A stretch of DNA of 64,000 nt, taken from NCBI GenBank assembly GCA_024867545.1, contig JANFNE010000042.1:62001-126000 (forward strand), given 5' to 3'. This DNA comes from Phytopythium helicoides. Its lineage: Eukaryota; Oomycota; Peronosporomycetes; Pythiales; Pythiaceae. The number at the start of each line of letters is the position of its first letter. The stretch's first letter is position 1. The notes beneath the pieces are model-generated. The model did no database searches, was not told the DNA's origin, and saw only the letters and a list, made by a program, of their open reading frames with translations. Shown in pieces: positions 1 to 10,649 of the stretch. The translations under genes and the position numbers were made by a program.

Positions 1-2797
1 TTGAGCCGAGCAGCAACACTCCAGAAATTGAGCCAACTACATCCACAGGAGAGGCCGTGGCTGGTTTGGAAATGGACGAGCTGAAATACTTGCAGTCGCC
101 GAACGCACAAGTGATTTTGGAAGAATTGCTATCGCATTCGCGGTACACAGGCGCATACTTCATTGAGCTTCACACAATGCGTCATGTGTGCGAAGTATTG
201 GCTGTGTGCGGTGACACTGGCCCAGAAAACGGTGATATTCAATGCTCTCTACAATCTTTTCTAAGTCCAACACTGGATGAAGACGACTCAGAAGCGTCGG
301 CTTCAAATTTGAGCGTTAGGAAACTGTTATTCCAACAACTTGTAGATAGCACAGATCAGCGCACAGAAATCGATCTGCTGACGAATGATGCATTCAGGAA
401 TCTTTTTGCGCCGCTGAGCATTTCAGCACTAGACTTCCTCCCTGTTCCTTCAAGTATCTCGACGCGCTCTGCTGGAGTGCTTTGCATTAGCGCTCCAACA
501 TTTGCTGATTCAAGTTCGTCGATCACGTCAAACCAGGCTAGTATGCCACATCCGCTGCATTACACTGCTCGCGCTCTAAAGCCGTTCCTAGCTTCGCTAG
601 CACTTGCTCATGTTCTCAAGAAGAAAGATGATGATATGCGGACTTCAACACTGCAGAAGAAGAAGCTTATTGCACTTTTCAAATCACACTTTCATCTTGA
701 GTCAGTCAATGACCCCGCTACTCTTGTTAACACCATCTGTGCGGTAGGAAGCGATTTGTTCAACACCAGCCGTGTCACCCTGTACGTCGCGGATGCCATC
801 AAGAGTGAGCTGTGGTCACTCAGTTCTCTCGGGAGTGTCAATGGGCTCCGCATTCCGTATGGCAAAGGTATCTCTGGAACTGTTGCAGCCACAAAGGAGA
901 CGCTGGTTGTGCGAAATCCGTACGCGGACCCTCGATTCGACCGATCCTTCGATGTCAAGTTCGGCTTCAAAACCGAGTCGCTGTTAACGTTTCCTGTGCT
1001 CGACAAAAATGGCGAGACTCTTGGCGTGATCCAAGCTGTGAACTTTCGAGGCTTTCTCGATGCAGAGACTGCTGCTGGAAACCCTCTGCTTGCACGCTTT
1101 GATGAAAAACTTCTCGATGTTTATCGGCACCTCGCGGCCCATGCCTTGAGGATCAACTCATCCCTCATTACATTTGCAAAGGTGCAAGCAGACTACTGGG
1201 TAAACCGCGCCGTGCTAGTTGAGCACCAGCAGCTTCACAATCAACCCCATTCAGGAGAAAACGACGGAGCCACTTCTGACGGGTCAGCTTCAGATGCTTC
1301 AACTGTTGACACAAGTGGCATGACACCCCGATCCGCTGCTCAGGCAATAGCCGCTGGTCCGGGACTGCAGCTCGTTTCCGGTCAAATTGAAGTTGCAAGT
1401 GTCCACTCGTTACTCGACATTAGTGGCTTTGACGAGGCAAAACGGGTGCCTCGAAATAAGTGGAGTACATTTGCATATGCGTGCTGGGCTCTCGGCGGGT
1501 TTCTACTCCTAGCGTCACGTCAGCGCGTTTTGCGTCGTCTTGAACTCGAAACAAAGCTAGATGAGGAGGACGAAGACGAATCGCCACGTGAGCATACCAA
1601 TACTAGTCGGACCAACAGCGTTGCGGACGACAAGACATCCTCTGGACTTGGCGGAAGATTGCGAAGCCGAAGCCGTATAGCCTCTATGGTTCGCGCTGGC
1701 CGAGCAAACTCGTTGATCAACCGCTGGCGCCGAATAACGATGGATCACAACGATGGACGAGTCGACGAACTCCTCGACCCGAATTATGACCCTCTCAGCA
1801 AATCCATTCTGGAGCTTGAAGCGAGTGCGTTCATGCTCTTCGACGGACTCATGCTTGTCTCGACGTTCCGAATCGAGGAGCGCACACTTCGCGCATTTAT
1901 CTCGGGCATCGCACGGACATATCGATCGGTATCGTACCACAGCTTCTTTCACGGGTTTGATGTTGCACTGACAGCATATCGCCTCGTGCGCACCACGGGT
2001 GTGCTGGACGTGATCAAAGAGCTTGAGGCGCTAAGTCTGTTGATAGCAGCCCTGGGACACGATGCCGACCACCCAGGCAACGACAATCAGTTCGAGATCG
2101 ACTCAGCCTCGCCTCTCGCACTTTGCTACAACGACATTTCCGTGCTGGAGAACCACCACGCCGCCACGACCTTTGCCGTTCTTCGTAGTAAGTGCCGTTC
2201 GCTCTCTATCTTTCGCAGCTGTGATTGCCAACTGATGGTGCTTGTTTGTCTTGGCTCGCTTTTACTGTAGCTCCAGAATGCAACATTCTAAAAGACCTGA
2301 GTGCCAGTGCGTCTGCGTCCGTGCGCACTGCGATAGTGCGCTGCATCCTGGGAACAGACATGAAGCACCACACGCGACTGCTGTCCGACCTCGCAGTCGT
2401 GTGTACTGTCGACGACTTTGCGACGGTCGCGGACGGCCGACAGCTCATGCTGACGATGCTAATCCACGGCGCCGACCTGGGGAACCTGGGGCAGCCCCGT
2501 GAGGTGGCGCTCAAGTGGGTAGACCGCGTGTGTGAGGAGTTTTCGGACCAGGCGCGTAAGTCGGCCGGTCTGGGGCTGTTCGTGCCGCCGCACATTGTCA
2601 ACCTGGAGGAGGAGGTCGTGCGCTGCCGGCTGCAGATGAACTTCATCGACTACCTCGTGACGCCGCTGTGGACGACCATCACGAGCATCCTGCCAGATGC
2701 GCGCAATTGGCTCGATCACCTGCGCGCCAACCGCGAGTACTTTGCCGAGCGCGCGGCGCTGCTGTCAGCCCGTCGACGTGAGCCCGCCGGTGAGTAG
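1..2797 (+). CDS. GAF-domain 3',5'-cyclic nucleotide phosphodiesterase, 5'-partial
   Basis: Hydrolyses cAMP and/or cGMP. The reading frame is open from base 3, so the true start lies left of the window. Exon 1 ends at 2187, an 83-bp intron (gtaagt...ctgtag) spans 2188-2270, and exon 2 runs 2271-2797. A GAF domain is seen at about 720-1150; the preceding 600 bases may hold a weaker second GAF. The class I PDE catalytic domain starts near 1930 with YHSFFHGFDV, then GHDADHPG (metal-binding HD), then SVLENHHAA just before the intron; exon 2 supplies ILGTDMKHH and HGADLGNLG, the second metal-binding aspartate. The two exons join in frame through these conserved blocks. GAF domains in this family commonly bind cyclic nucleotides, so allosteric control is likely. 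A basic, Ser-rich linker (about 1560-1740) separates GAF and PDE. Nucleotide specificity cannot be read here. Confidence 0.93.
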
Positions 2798-3267
2798 CGC
2801 TGCCAGAGCAACAGCCACTGCAATAGAGAGCCAACATCCGCGACGCAATGCGTTCTGTTTGATTGTGGGGGGCTCACTCGGGCGTCGCAATTGGATCGCA
2901 ATGGCCAATGCGCTCGGTAAGTATCTTGCGGGTGCCGGCGGTTGGGCCATGCCACTGTGTAGCCATGTGTCATCTGGTGATAGGCAATGTTGAAGCTTCG
3001 TCACCACCGAAAGTGACGCGCCTGCCTGGCAGCGACCTTGCTAACCTGATCCCAATCCTTTTAAACAGTAGTACCAACTATAACAGTCCTCTCGTGCAGG
3101 TAATCACCGCCATGAGACGCCCTTTCCCACCCATTTTATGCGTTTCCGCAGGTTTAATTTCCGCCAACGAGGCGCGTTGAAACGCAATGCGTGTCCTCCA
3201 TTGGCCAAAAACGCAATATTGAAGCTCCGTTAAACGGTCAACCCTTCCAGCAACAACCAACAACAAC
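2798..3267. other. Intergenic region, no gene seen
   Basis: Between the phosphodiesterase stop and the acyltransferase start. Only short ORFs without recognisable domains occur. The last 80 bases before the acyltransferase start include a CCATTGGCC stretch (about 3198-3206) that could belong to its promoter. Nothing else is supported. Confidence 0.5.
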
Positions 3268-5484
3268 ATGGAAGCAAAGCCAAAGGTGTCCAAGCGTCGG
3301 CTCATTCCCGAATCTTCCGGCCAGCGAGCAGCCCGACAGCCAGCCAGCCAGCCAGCCCTCCCTCCTTCTACAGTACAAGCTCCGATGGCGACTGGCGAGA
3401 GCGCGAACGGCGGCGCGAGCGAGTTCGCGGGCGTGCAGCGCGCCGACGAAGACACGGTGACGTTCCGGCACCAGGGCGAGCTGCCAAAGCTGCCCATCCC
3501 GCCGCTCGAGGACACGTGCGCGCGGTACCTCGAGTACGTGGCGGCGCTGCAGTCGGCGGACGAGCTGGCGCTGACCAAGGCGCGCGTGGCGCAGTTCCTG
3601 CAGGAGGACGGCCCGCGGCTGCAGCAGAAGCTGCTGGCGTACGACCAGGACAAGAAGAGCTTCATCGAGGACTTTTGGTACGAGGCCTACCTCAACCACC
3701 GCAGCTCGGTCGTGCTCAACGTCAACCCCTTCTTCGTGCTCGAGGACGACCCCACGCCCTCGCGCAACAACCAGATCTCGCGCGCGGCCTCGCTCGTGCT
3801 CGGGTCGCTCAAGTTCATCAACGCGCTGCGCAGCGGAAAGCTAGAGCCCGACATGTGGCGCAACAACCTCGCGCTGTGCATGAACCAGTACAAGCGCCTC
3901 TTTGGATGCGCGCGCATGCCCACGGCAGAGCTCGACGAGGAGTTCGTGGACGAGTTCTCCAAGCACATCGTCGTCGTCTGCCGCAACCAGTTCTACTGGT
4001 TCGACGTTTGCTGGGAGGACGGCGTCACGGCCATCACGGAGCGAGAGCTCGTCGCCAACCTCAAGGCCATCAAGGAGGACGCGCAGAAGACGGACGAGCT
4101 CACTGCCGCCACCGAGGCTGTCGGCGTGCTCACAACTGAGCACCGCGCCAACTGGGCCAAGCTGCGCGCCAAGCTGCTCGTCAGCAACAAGGAGACGCTC
4201 GACATCATCGACCGCGCGCTCTTCCTCGTGTGCCTCGACAACACGGCGCCGCCCGACGCTGCTGCGTTCGCTGCCACCGCGCTGCACGGCACGTACGGCA
4301 TCCACAACGGCGTGCAGACGGGCACGTGCATGAACCGCTGGTACGATAAGCTGCAGCTGATCGTGTGCGAGAACGGCGTCGCGGGCTGCAACTTCGAGCA
4401 CTCGTTCGTGGACGGCCACACGGTGCTGCGCTTCGTATCGGACGTGTTCACCGACACGATCATTCGCTTCGCGCAGACCATTCGCGGCGGCAACTACTCG
4501 TTCCTGGAGGCATCATACCGCGCGCCGTCGACGGCTCCTCAGAGCACGCACCGCCCGCGCACCAAGCCGCTCAAGCTCGAGTGGGAGCTCAACACGGAGC
4601 TGCAGGAGGGCATCAAGTTCGCGGAAGCCAAGCTGTCGGACTTGATCCTGCAGAACGAGGTCGACGTGCTCGAGTTCACGGCGTTCGGCAAGCTGTTCAT
4701 CACGCAGCACAACATGAGTCCCGATGCGTTCGTGCAGATGGCCTTCATCGCCGCCTACTACTTCCAGTACGGCTACGCACCAAACGTCTACGAGCCGGTG
4801 CTGACGAAGCGCTTCTTGCACGGCCGCACGGAGGCTGCGCGTTCCATGACCGTCGAGGCGCTCAACTTCGTCGAGGCTTTCTTCTCGCCCACGTCGCCTC
4901 TCGACAAGATCGAGGCGCTGCGCAACGCCATCAACGCACAAGTCAAGATGGTGCGCAACTGCGCGTCCGGCAAGGGCGTCGAGCGCCACCTGTTCGCTCT
5001 CGAGTGCCTGTGGCAGATGGAGCAGAAGGGAGCCGTGAAGCAGGCAGCCAAGCCCGCTCTGTTCGCGGACCCCGCGTGGGGCAAGCTCAACCACACCATC
5101 CTGTCGACGAGTAACTGCGGCAACCCGAGCCTGCGGCTGTTTGGCTTTGGCCCCGTGGTCGCCGACGGCTTCGGCATTGGATACATCATCAAGGACGAGG
5201 GCATCCAGTTCTGCGCGTCGTCCAAGCACCGGCAGACGTCTCGATACCTCAAGAACCTCGAGGCGTACCTGCTGCGTGTGCAGGACCTGCTGCTCCGGGA
5301 GGAGGAGATCCGCTTCCCGAACGCGGCGGCCGAGAAGAAGAGCCAGAAGGCTGCTGCCAAGGCCACGCCCGCCGCTGCGTCGGCCTCGTTCAAGGGCTAC
5401 GGCTTCTTCGACGATGGCGACCTGCCCACTGAGACCAACGGCAACGGCACTGCCGGCCGCGTCGGTCGCCCTCTTGACGTTTAG
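3268..5484 (+). CDS. Carnitine O-acyltransferase (acetyltransferase-like)
   Basis: A 738-residue choline/carnitine O-acyltransferase that moves acyl groups between CoA and carnitine, linking peroxisomal/cytosolic and mitochondrial acyl pools. The family signature LPKLPIPPLEDTCARYLEYV begins near residue 72; the catalytic histidine lies in NFEHSFVDGH (His about 378); the C-terminal block with STSNCGNPSLRLFGFGP and the following FCASSKHRQTSRYL is the usual carnitine/CoA-site region. There is no intron. The start at 3268 gives a 40-residue Arg/Ser/Gln/Pro-rich leader; an in-frame ATG at 3385 would remove it, and the leader might be a targeting sequence. No obvious transmembrane pair is seen, so a soluble acetyl- or octanoyl-type enzyme is likelier than an outer-membrane CPT1. 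The C-terminus (PLDV) is not a canonical peroxisomal signal. Confidence 0.93.
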   Translation: MEAKPKVSKRRLIPESSGQRAARQPASQPALPPSTVQAPMATGESANGGASEFAGVQRADEDTVTFRHQGELPKLPIPPLEDTCARYLEYVAALQSADELALTKARVAQFLQEDGPRLQQKLLAYDQDKKSFIEDFWYEAYLNHRSSVVLNVNPFFVLEDDPTPSRNNQISRAASLVLGSLKFINALRSGKLEPDMWRNNLALCMNQYKRLFGCARMPTAELDEEFVDEFSKHIVVVCRNQFYWFDVCWEDGVTAITERELVANLKAIKEDAQKTDELTAATEAVGVLTTEHRANWAKLRAKLLVSNKETLDIIDRALFLVCLDNTAPPDAAAFAATALHGTYGIHNGVQTGTCMNRWYDKLQLIVCENGVAGCNFEHSFVDGHTVLRFVSDVFTDTIIRFAQTIRGGNYSFLEASYRAPSTAPQSTHRPRTKPLKLEWELNTELQEGIKFAEAKLSDLILQNEVDVLEFTAFGKLFITQHNMSPDAFVQMAFIAAYYFQYGYAPNVYEPVLTKRFLHGRTEAARSMTVEALNFVEAFFSPTSPLDKIEALRNAINAQVKMVRNCASGKGVERHLFALECLWQMEQKGAVKQAAKPALFADPAWGKLNHTILSTSNCGNPSLRLFGFGPVVADGFGIGYIIKDEGIQFCASSKHRQTSRYLKNLEAYLLRVQDLLLREEEIRFPNAAAEKKSQKAAAKATPAAASASFKGYGFFDDGDLPTETNGNGTAGRVGRPLDV

Positions 5485-5574
5485 TTCCGTTGACTCGTTA
5501 TGAATGGCGGCTCTACTCGCCATGGTGAATACAATCCTGCTAGTTTCCCTCTAATGATCACCACAGCGCTGCTT

Positions 5575-6380
5575 TCATTCTTCCTCGTCGCTAGGGTCCT
5601 CGTCGCTGAAGTAGGTCGAGGGCTTCCGTATCCGCCGAGTGGCCGTCGAGTTGGGCGGGATGAGCACGTCGCCGTCGGTCGAGCCCTTGGACGGATACGC
5701 GAGCAGCGACAGCGACAAATCCTCCTCCGAGTCCCTGGGCGGCGCTCTGCATTTAAAGTGTCCATCAGCCCCGTTAGCTCCGCGCGTGTCCTGACCATCC
5801 ACGACCGGCCAGTCCGCCAAACGCACAGCAGGTTGGTGGCGCCCTCGTCGTCGAAGAAGTGCACGCGCTCGTGCGGGTCGAAGCGCTTCCGCTTCTTCTT
5901 GAGCTTGCGGCTGCTCGCCGGCCGCTCGCGCGCGCCCAGCACGTTGCGCGGGCAGTCGTACGAGTAGTGGCCGTGCGCGCCGCACTCGAAGCAGCGCAGC
6001 GTCTTGGCGAACGAGCGCTTCTTGGCGAACTCGCCGGCGCGCCCGTTGTCGCGACTCAGCGACACCGACAGCCGCAGCCCCTCGAGCGCCGCGCCGTCCA
6101 TCGACTCGACCGCGCGCGCGCAGTCGGCCGCGCGCGCGAACTGCACGAACGCCACGCCGCGCGACCTGCGCGTCTGCCGGTCGCGCAGCACCAGCACGCG
6201 CGCGAGCCGCCCGAACGGCGCGAACAGCTGCGCCACGTCGCTCGTCGTGTACGCGTACGGCAGCATCGACACGTACGCGGTTGTCGGCAGCACGGCGGGG
6301 CCGTCCGCTTGGCCTCCCGGCGCCTCCATTTTGCCAAAGTTGCCGCTTTGTGGACGGGGTGGATATTGAAGATTATTCAT
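5575..6380 (-). CDS. ZCRB1: ZCRB1-like RRM/CCHC protein of the U11/U12 snRNP
   Basis: Homologue of ZCRB1 (U11/U12-31K), a protein of the minor spliceosome. Two exons: 6380-5827 and 5746-5575, with an 80-bp intron (gtgcgt...tgcag); the join restores frame and gives 241 residues. An RRM spans about residues 34-112 (AYVSMLPYAY as RNP2, RGVAFVQF as RNP1), followed by DNGRAGEF and a CX2CX4HX4C knuckle (C130, C133, H138, C143). A lysine-rich stretch follows, and the last exon ends in RRIRKPSTYFSDEDPSDEEE, which matches the characteristic ZCRB1 tail and validates the splice. The start could be 6380 or the in-frame ATG 17 codons later. It is divergently arranged with the COA4-like gene, 158 bp apart. 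Confidence 0.92.
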
Positions 6381-6538
6381 TGGTTAAAAAATAAAAAAAT
6401 TGGAGCCAATAGGATGGTTGTGGCTTCCAGGGATGCATTGTTGAATGGTAGTGGCTATCTGGAAGTCAAAATGCGGCGAGGAACCCATCACTTTTTGGCG
6501 CATCAAAGCTGCTGCAAAGACCGACGCGAGCGGACGAG
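6381..6538. promoter_or_regulatory. Shared divergent promoter of ZCRB1 and COA4-like genes
   Basis: 158 bp between two head-to-head starts. An initiator-like TCACTTT lies at 6488-6494, 45 bases upstream of the COA4-like ATG. An A/T-rich block around 6387-6401 reads CAATTTTTT on the minus strand, fitting the oomycete flanking element CAWTTTNYY for the ZCRB1 side. Assigned from motif match and position only. Confidence 0.45.
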
Positions 6539-6790
6539 ATGAACCGCGCGCCGACGCCCGTGGCGGGGCTCCACGCGGGCTCCAAGAGCGACTTCGGGGA
6601 GGACCTGGACATCGACGACATGATCGAGAAGATGGGCTGCGCCAAGGAGTACTACCGGCTTGAGGACTGCCTTGGCGAGTTCGACCGCGACTGGACCAAG
6701 TGCCAGCGCGTCGTCAAGCAGCTCAAGCAGTGCAACGACCGCCTGCGGCAGCTCAAGGAGGCGCAGGCCGCGCGCAGCAGCGCCGCGTGA
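6539..6790 (+). CDS. COA4: Twin CX9C protein, COA4-like cytochrome c oxidase assembly factor
   Basis: An 83-residue intronless protein with two exact CX9C motifs (C34/C44 and C55/C65) forming a CHCH fold. Such proteins are imported into the mitochondrial intermembrane space through Mia40-driven disulfide formation. The arrangement IEKMGC...LEDC...DWTKCQ...LKQC matches COA4/CHCHD8, with the DW-x-x-CQ element between the motifs, rather than COX17 or COX19. The acidic N-terminus carries no cleavable presequence, as expected for this import route. It is divergently transcribed from ZCRB1 and ends 161 bp before the convergent PP2A subunit. The exact family member could differ (other CMC-type proteins), but the twin CX9C class is clear. 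Confidence 0.85.
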   Translation: MNRAPTPVAGLHAGSKSDFGEDLDIDDMIEKMGCAKEYYRLEDCLGEFDRDWTKCQRVVKQLKQCNDRLRQLKEAQAARSSAA

Positions 6791-6951
6791 GGGGCGGGAG
6801 TGACCGCGGGAGGCTGTCGCGGAGCATGCCATTCCAAATCTATACGCCATTTGCTGCTTCTACTTTCCTGCGACTTGCTGACACGAGCCTTCATCTCTCT
6901 AGTCCTTCCTTTTGCATACACAACAAGCACGCGCCGCTTCTAGCCGAAAAG

Positions 6952-9453
6952 CTAGAAAGGAGCCTCAACCGTCTGACCGCCCTCGCCACTGCCAGCAGAG
7001 CCACCGCCCATGGCATCAACTTCCTCGTCCTGCTCATCCGAAACGTACCAGCCGTCCATCGTGTCGATGTCCATGGCCGTGTCCTCCTCGCGACTCTCTT
7101 CTTCCATGGCAAGCCGGGCGTACTCGGCGCGGGCGTACCGATCCCAATCACTGTCAACACGAGCGCAAACAAAGTCGTCAGGATGGCTTAGGTCTTGCAT
7201 ACAATAACAGTCGAGAGACACGTACGTGAGTTCAGGCTCTGCCAACTGCTGACGGAGCAGGAACGGGTCGCGCTGCTCAAACTCGATGAACTTGCTCAAG
7301 TTGAACAACACGTTGAAAAACACACCCGACACTCGAATCTTGTCAGGCCGAATCAGGTCCTTGTGAAAAAACTCGCCGTCCTTCTCGGGGTGGAGCAAGT
7401 CCGACCTAGGTATACACCCAACCACGATTAGCAACCATGCTCGCTCGCGCTTTCGCACAGGATGCTAGACTCACATTTGACACAATATGTCTTCGAAAGG
7501 CACAACTTCGTGCCCCAGACACTCCATCCGATGGACTTGGTGGCGGTAGAACGCTCGCATCTCATCTGCGCGAATGACGCCGTCTTCGGTCGTGTCGATC
7601 AGTTCGAACCAGTATCTCAGACTGACAGGGTTACTTTTGTCTTCTTCGGACAGCATAAAATCTGATACACAGGACATATCAGTCAGCAGTCCAGAATATG
7701 CCCCTTCACCAACTCTCGACGCATACTTACAGATAAAATCCTCGTAGCTCATCTTCTTCTTCTCTTCCGCCGACAGAGTCTGGACGCGCGCAAACGGCCG
7801 ACGACCACGCTCGAAGATCCGATCCACAATGATCCGCGTCAGCGCATGGCCACCGTAGCGCACCAAGTCGTCCGGACTCAGCAAAAAGTCGTGGTCGGTA
7901 TCGAGCTCCCAAAATTTGCAGTACAGCACATAAAAGTGCTCGTACGAGAAGTACGAGTTCACCTGCAAGTGCCACCTCGGTTAGTTCCATTGATTGCAGA
8001 GGAGCGTGTCCGAGCAGCGCACCTTGTTAATGTCTTCCTCTTCGTCAACGCAGTTAAAGGCTCCAACCAGGTTGCTGCGCCGCAGTTTTCGCAGCGTGAT
8101 CTTGCCGCTGCTATCACGATCCACCGAGTAAAATATCCGGACTACGACAGTTAAGGCTGGATTTGCGAACACCAAAGCGACGTTGTTAGTGAACTGTGAT
8201 AGACCAGGTTAGGAAGGCGAATGCTGACATGCTGACTTACCATATTTCTCCTGGAATTCAGGTGTTCCTCCAAGGAACTCAAGCCCAGGGTGATACTTGA
8301 GTAGCTCTAGAGAACGAATTACACACAACCGTGAGCATCAGCGAAAACCATGCTCATACAACGCGCACCTACCATGCAGGAATGGCGCAAAGTCGTCGCG
8401 CTCGATGTGATTGTTTTGCTGTTGTTTGACAACCCGGAAGAATCTCTCGATGCTGTCGTACGGAGCCAGCTCGCGACTCCAGTAGGACTCGAACATATCC
8501 TTTGTAATTCGCTGGGTTGACTCATCGGTCGCCTCAGGTGCTCCACCTGACGCCTTTTGAGGACCCTCCTGCGCGATCACTCGTCTGAAGAATGGGGCAT
8601 TGAAGAAAGACGGGAAGCCGCACAGGTCCTTCGTGATAGCGACAAAGTCCTCGACCTTCATGCCCTCGGGAAAATCCTGAAACCGGGTCTCGATGTCGTT
8701 CTGGCGTCATCAGGCACATCTCGTAAGCTTCAACATCAGTGCTTCAACAATCGCATGCGACCAGTGCTTACCGCCTTCCGTGCCATCGAGTCAATCGACA
8801 TTCCACGAGTGCGTCCACGACGAGTCTCTCCAGGTGTGAAGAACCGCGGGATCACTCCCTTCTCCCCCGCAAGGTCGCCGACCTTGTCGGTCTCCATTGC
8901 TGCGTCGGCGTCTTCATCACCCGCCGCAGGCGCAGGGCTCGTCGGCTCCAGCCTGGTTCTCGTTCATCTCAACATCATCCGCGGCAACCTTTTCCGGCGC
9001 GGGCTCAGCAGCAACGTGCAGCTCGTCGCCAAAGAGGCTGACGAGGTGCTTCTTGCGTCCGCTAGGGCTCTGGTCGCCCGCGATGCCGCCGAGCATGGCG
9101 AACTGGTTGTAGTTGGGCGGGCGCTTGGGGCTTCGCGACGGCGACTCCCCGCCGCTGTGCACGCCTCCTGCGGAGCTGGGCGCCGCGGCCGCCGTGTTGG
9201 CGAGCAGCGCGTCGAAGTTGAGCTCCCGTCCGTGGCGCAGGTCGTCGACCATGCCCTGGATCATCTCGCGCGTGCCCTCGACGTTGAGCCACTGGCGGAA
9301 GAGCTCCTCCATCTTCATGCGGCCCGTGGCGCACAGGTGCGCGCTCTCAATCTCCGACAGCCGCAGCGACTCTGGCGCGCCGACCGACGAGCCCGTGGGC
9401 GAGAGCATGGCCGCGTCCGCCGCGGGCTCGGCCGTCTCCACCTCCACGGCCAT
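6952..9453 (-). CDS. Protein phosphatase 2A regulatory subunit B'' (EF-hand), nine exons
   Basis: Calcium-responsive B''/PR72-type targeting subunit of PP2A. Exons from splice sites and homology: 9453-~8918, then a coding stretch to 8772, 8700-8373, 8306-8241, 8156-8023, 7962-7731, 7661-7475, 7405-7226, 7150-6952. Introns are 60-84 bp with GT-AG ends. Recognisable blocks: [27 protein letters not shown] joined to [22 protein letters not shown] joined to [26 protein letters not shown] joined to [19 protein letters not shown] joined to SDLLHP, and EPELT joined to DWDRYA. The EF-hand [12 protein letters not shown] is a good Ca2+ loop. The first two segments do not join in frame: the upstream frame stops at 8917-8919 while the IPRFF segment is offset by one base; a cryptic intron or a one-base error is possible. 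An alternative upstream ATG is at 9516. Confidence 0.9.
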
Positions 9454-9891
9454 CTCGAACTGGCAGCGCGCTAGTCGCGAAGGGGAGGGCCTCGCGGGTG
9501 TATCCAGGCAGGTCACGAGGCCAAAGCGAGCAAGGGGGGAAGGCCCTGGAGCCTCGACGCCGCCTGTCTCCTTGGAACCGCTTGTGTGTGTGAGTGCGCC
9601 TTGCGTTGCTTGCTCCCTTTCTCCGCGATGAGGAGGTGAGGAAGTATCTCAAGCGTGTTTTCGACCAATCGCAGGCAACTGAAGCCGATTTTCTACCAAT
9701 AAAAGGTGGAGATCACACGTCGAGGAAAAAAAGAACACCCCTTTCTGTCGCGAAAAATGGGGACGATCCCTCGTTTAGAGTCCCGCGTTTTACCAGGTAG
9801 TCAGCACCGGCGCCACCAACCGCGAGCACCAAGGGAAACAGTGGCCCATACTGCTGCCTAGATAAGGAGAAGGTGCAGCGCGCTGGTGGAG
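9454..9891. promoter_or_regulatory. Divergent promoter region, PP2A B'' and MPP6-like genes
   Basis: 438 bp separate the two head-to-head genes. It contains CCAAT elements (about 9664 and 9697) and is A/T-richer around 9690-9770 than its surroundings. No convincing initiator match is seen. Part of it (to 9516) may be coding if the upstream B'' start is used. Confidence 0.35.
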
Positions 9892-10649
9892 ATGCCGGCC
9901 ATGTGGAAGCCTGGAGGCGACAAGCCGCGCGCGCAGGGCGAGCGGCAGCCCAAGCGCGAGGCTAAAGGTGGCGACGGCGCGAAGATCGCGGGCTCGGCGC
10001 TCCCTGCGCGCGAGAACGCGGGTCCGCGACCCAAGTTCTCGCTGTCGCAGAAGACGCTGGCGATGAAGGTCGGTGGCGCGGCTGGCGGCGGCTCTGGGTG
10101 TTGTGGGGCTGACGCGTTGGGGTGCGGTGGGCGAGCAGTTCATGCAGCGCAAGAAGCACACGGAGGCGGACCGCAAGGCGGCGCTGCAGGAGCGCAAGAA
10201 GCAGGACGCGTGGGTCGAGGCGGAGGCGCCAGAGGACGAGTGCGTTGATTGTTGCTGGGTGGTGGGGGGAGGTGGAAGGCCGCTGACAGAGTTGATGGGA
10301 CGCAGCTCGACGGTGATTTGCGTCCAGGACGTGGCCGACCCGTCGCTGCCGCTCGTGTTCGGTCGGCGGTCGTTTGGAGGGTTCAACAAGGGCGTCGAGG
10401 TACGCATGATGGCCCGCAATCTGTCGCTCGACGTTCTCGACTTGCGCTGAGCCTGTGGGTGCGAAATTGTAGGACGAGTTCAAAGAGATCACGCGGCAGC
10501 TCAAGTACACCGAGTCGGAAGAGAAGGCAGCGCGCGAGGAGGTGTCGGCCGAGGAGATGACATCGCGCATGGGCAAGTACACAGGTCTCGCGCGCGGAGG
10601 CAACCGCGGCAACAGCGGCAGCAACCAGCGCAAGCGGCAGCGGAAATAG
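9892..10649 (+). CDS. MPHOSPH6: M-phase phosphoprotein 6 (MPP6)-like nuclear exosome cofactor
   Basis: Homologue of MPP6, which docks the MTR4 helicase and RRP6 onto the nuclear RNA exosome for rRNA maturation. Four exons: 9892-10068, 10139-10239, 10306-10399 and 10473-10649; introns of 70, 66 and 73 bp, all GT-AG and phase-consistent, give 182 residues. The N-terminal SQKTLAMK|FMQRKK junction corresponds to the LLRMKFMQR signature of MPP6, the middle GRRSFGGFNKGVE to its GRMSFRGFNPEVE block, and VSAEEMTSRMGKYTG to its conserved C-terminal segment. It ends in a basic, nuclear-localisation-like tail (NQRKRQRK). The family is small and weakly conserved, but three motifs in order make the call good. 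ATG 9892 follows an in-frame GTG at 9886 that is unlikely to be used. Confidence 0.82.
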
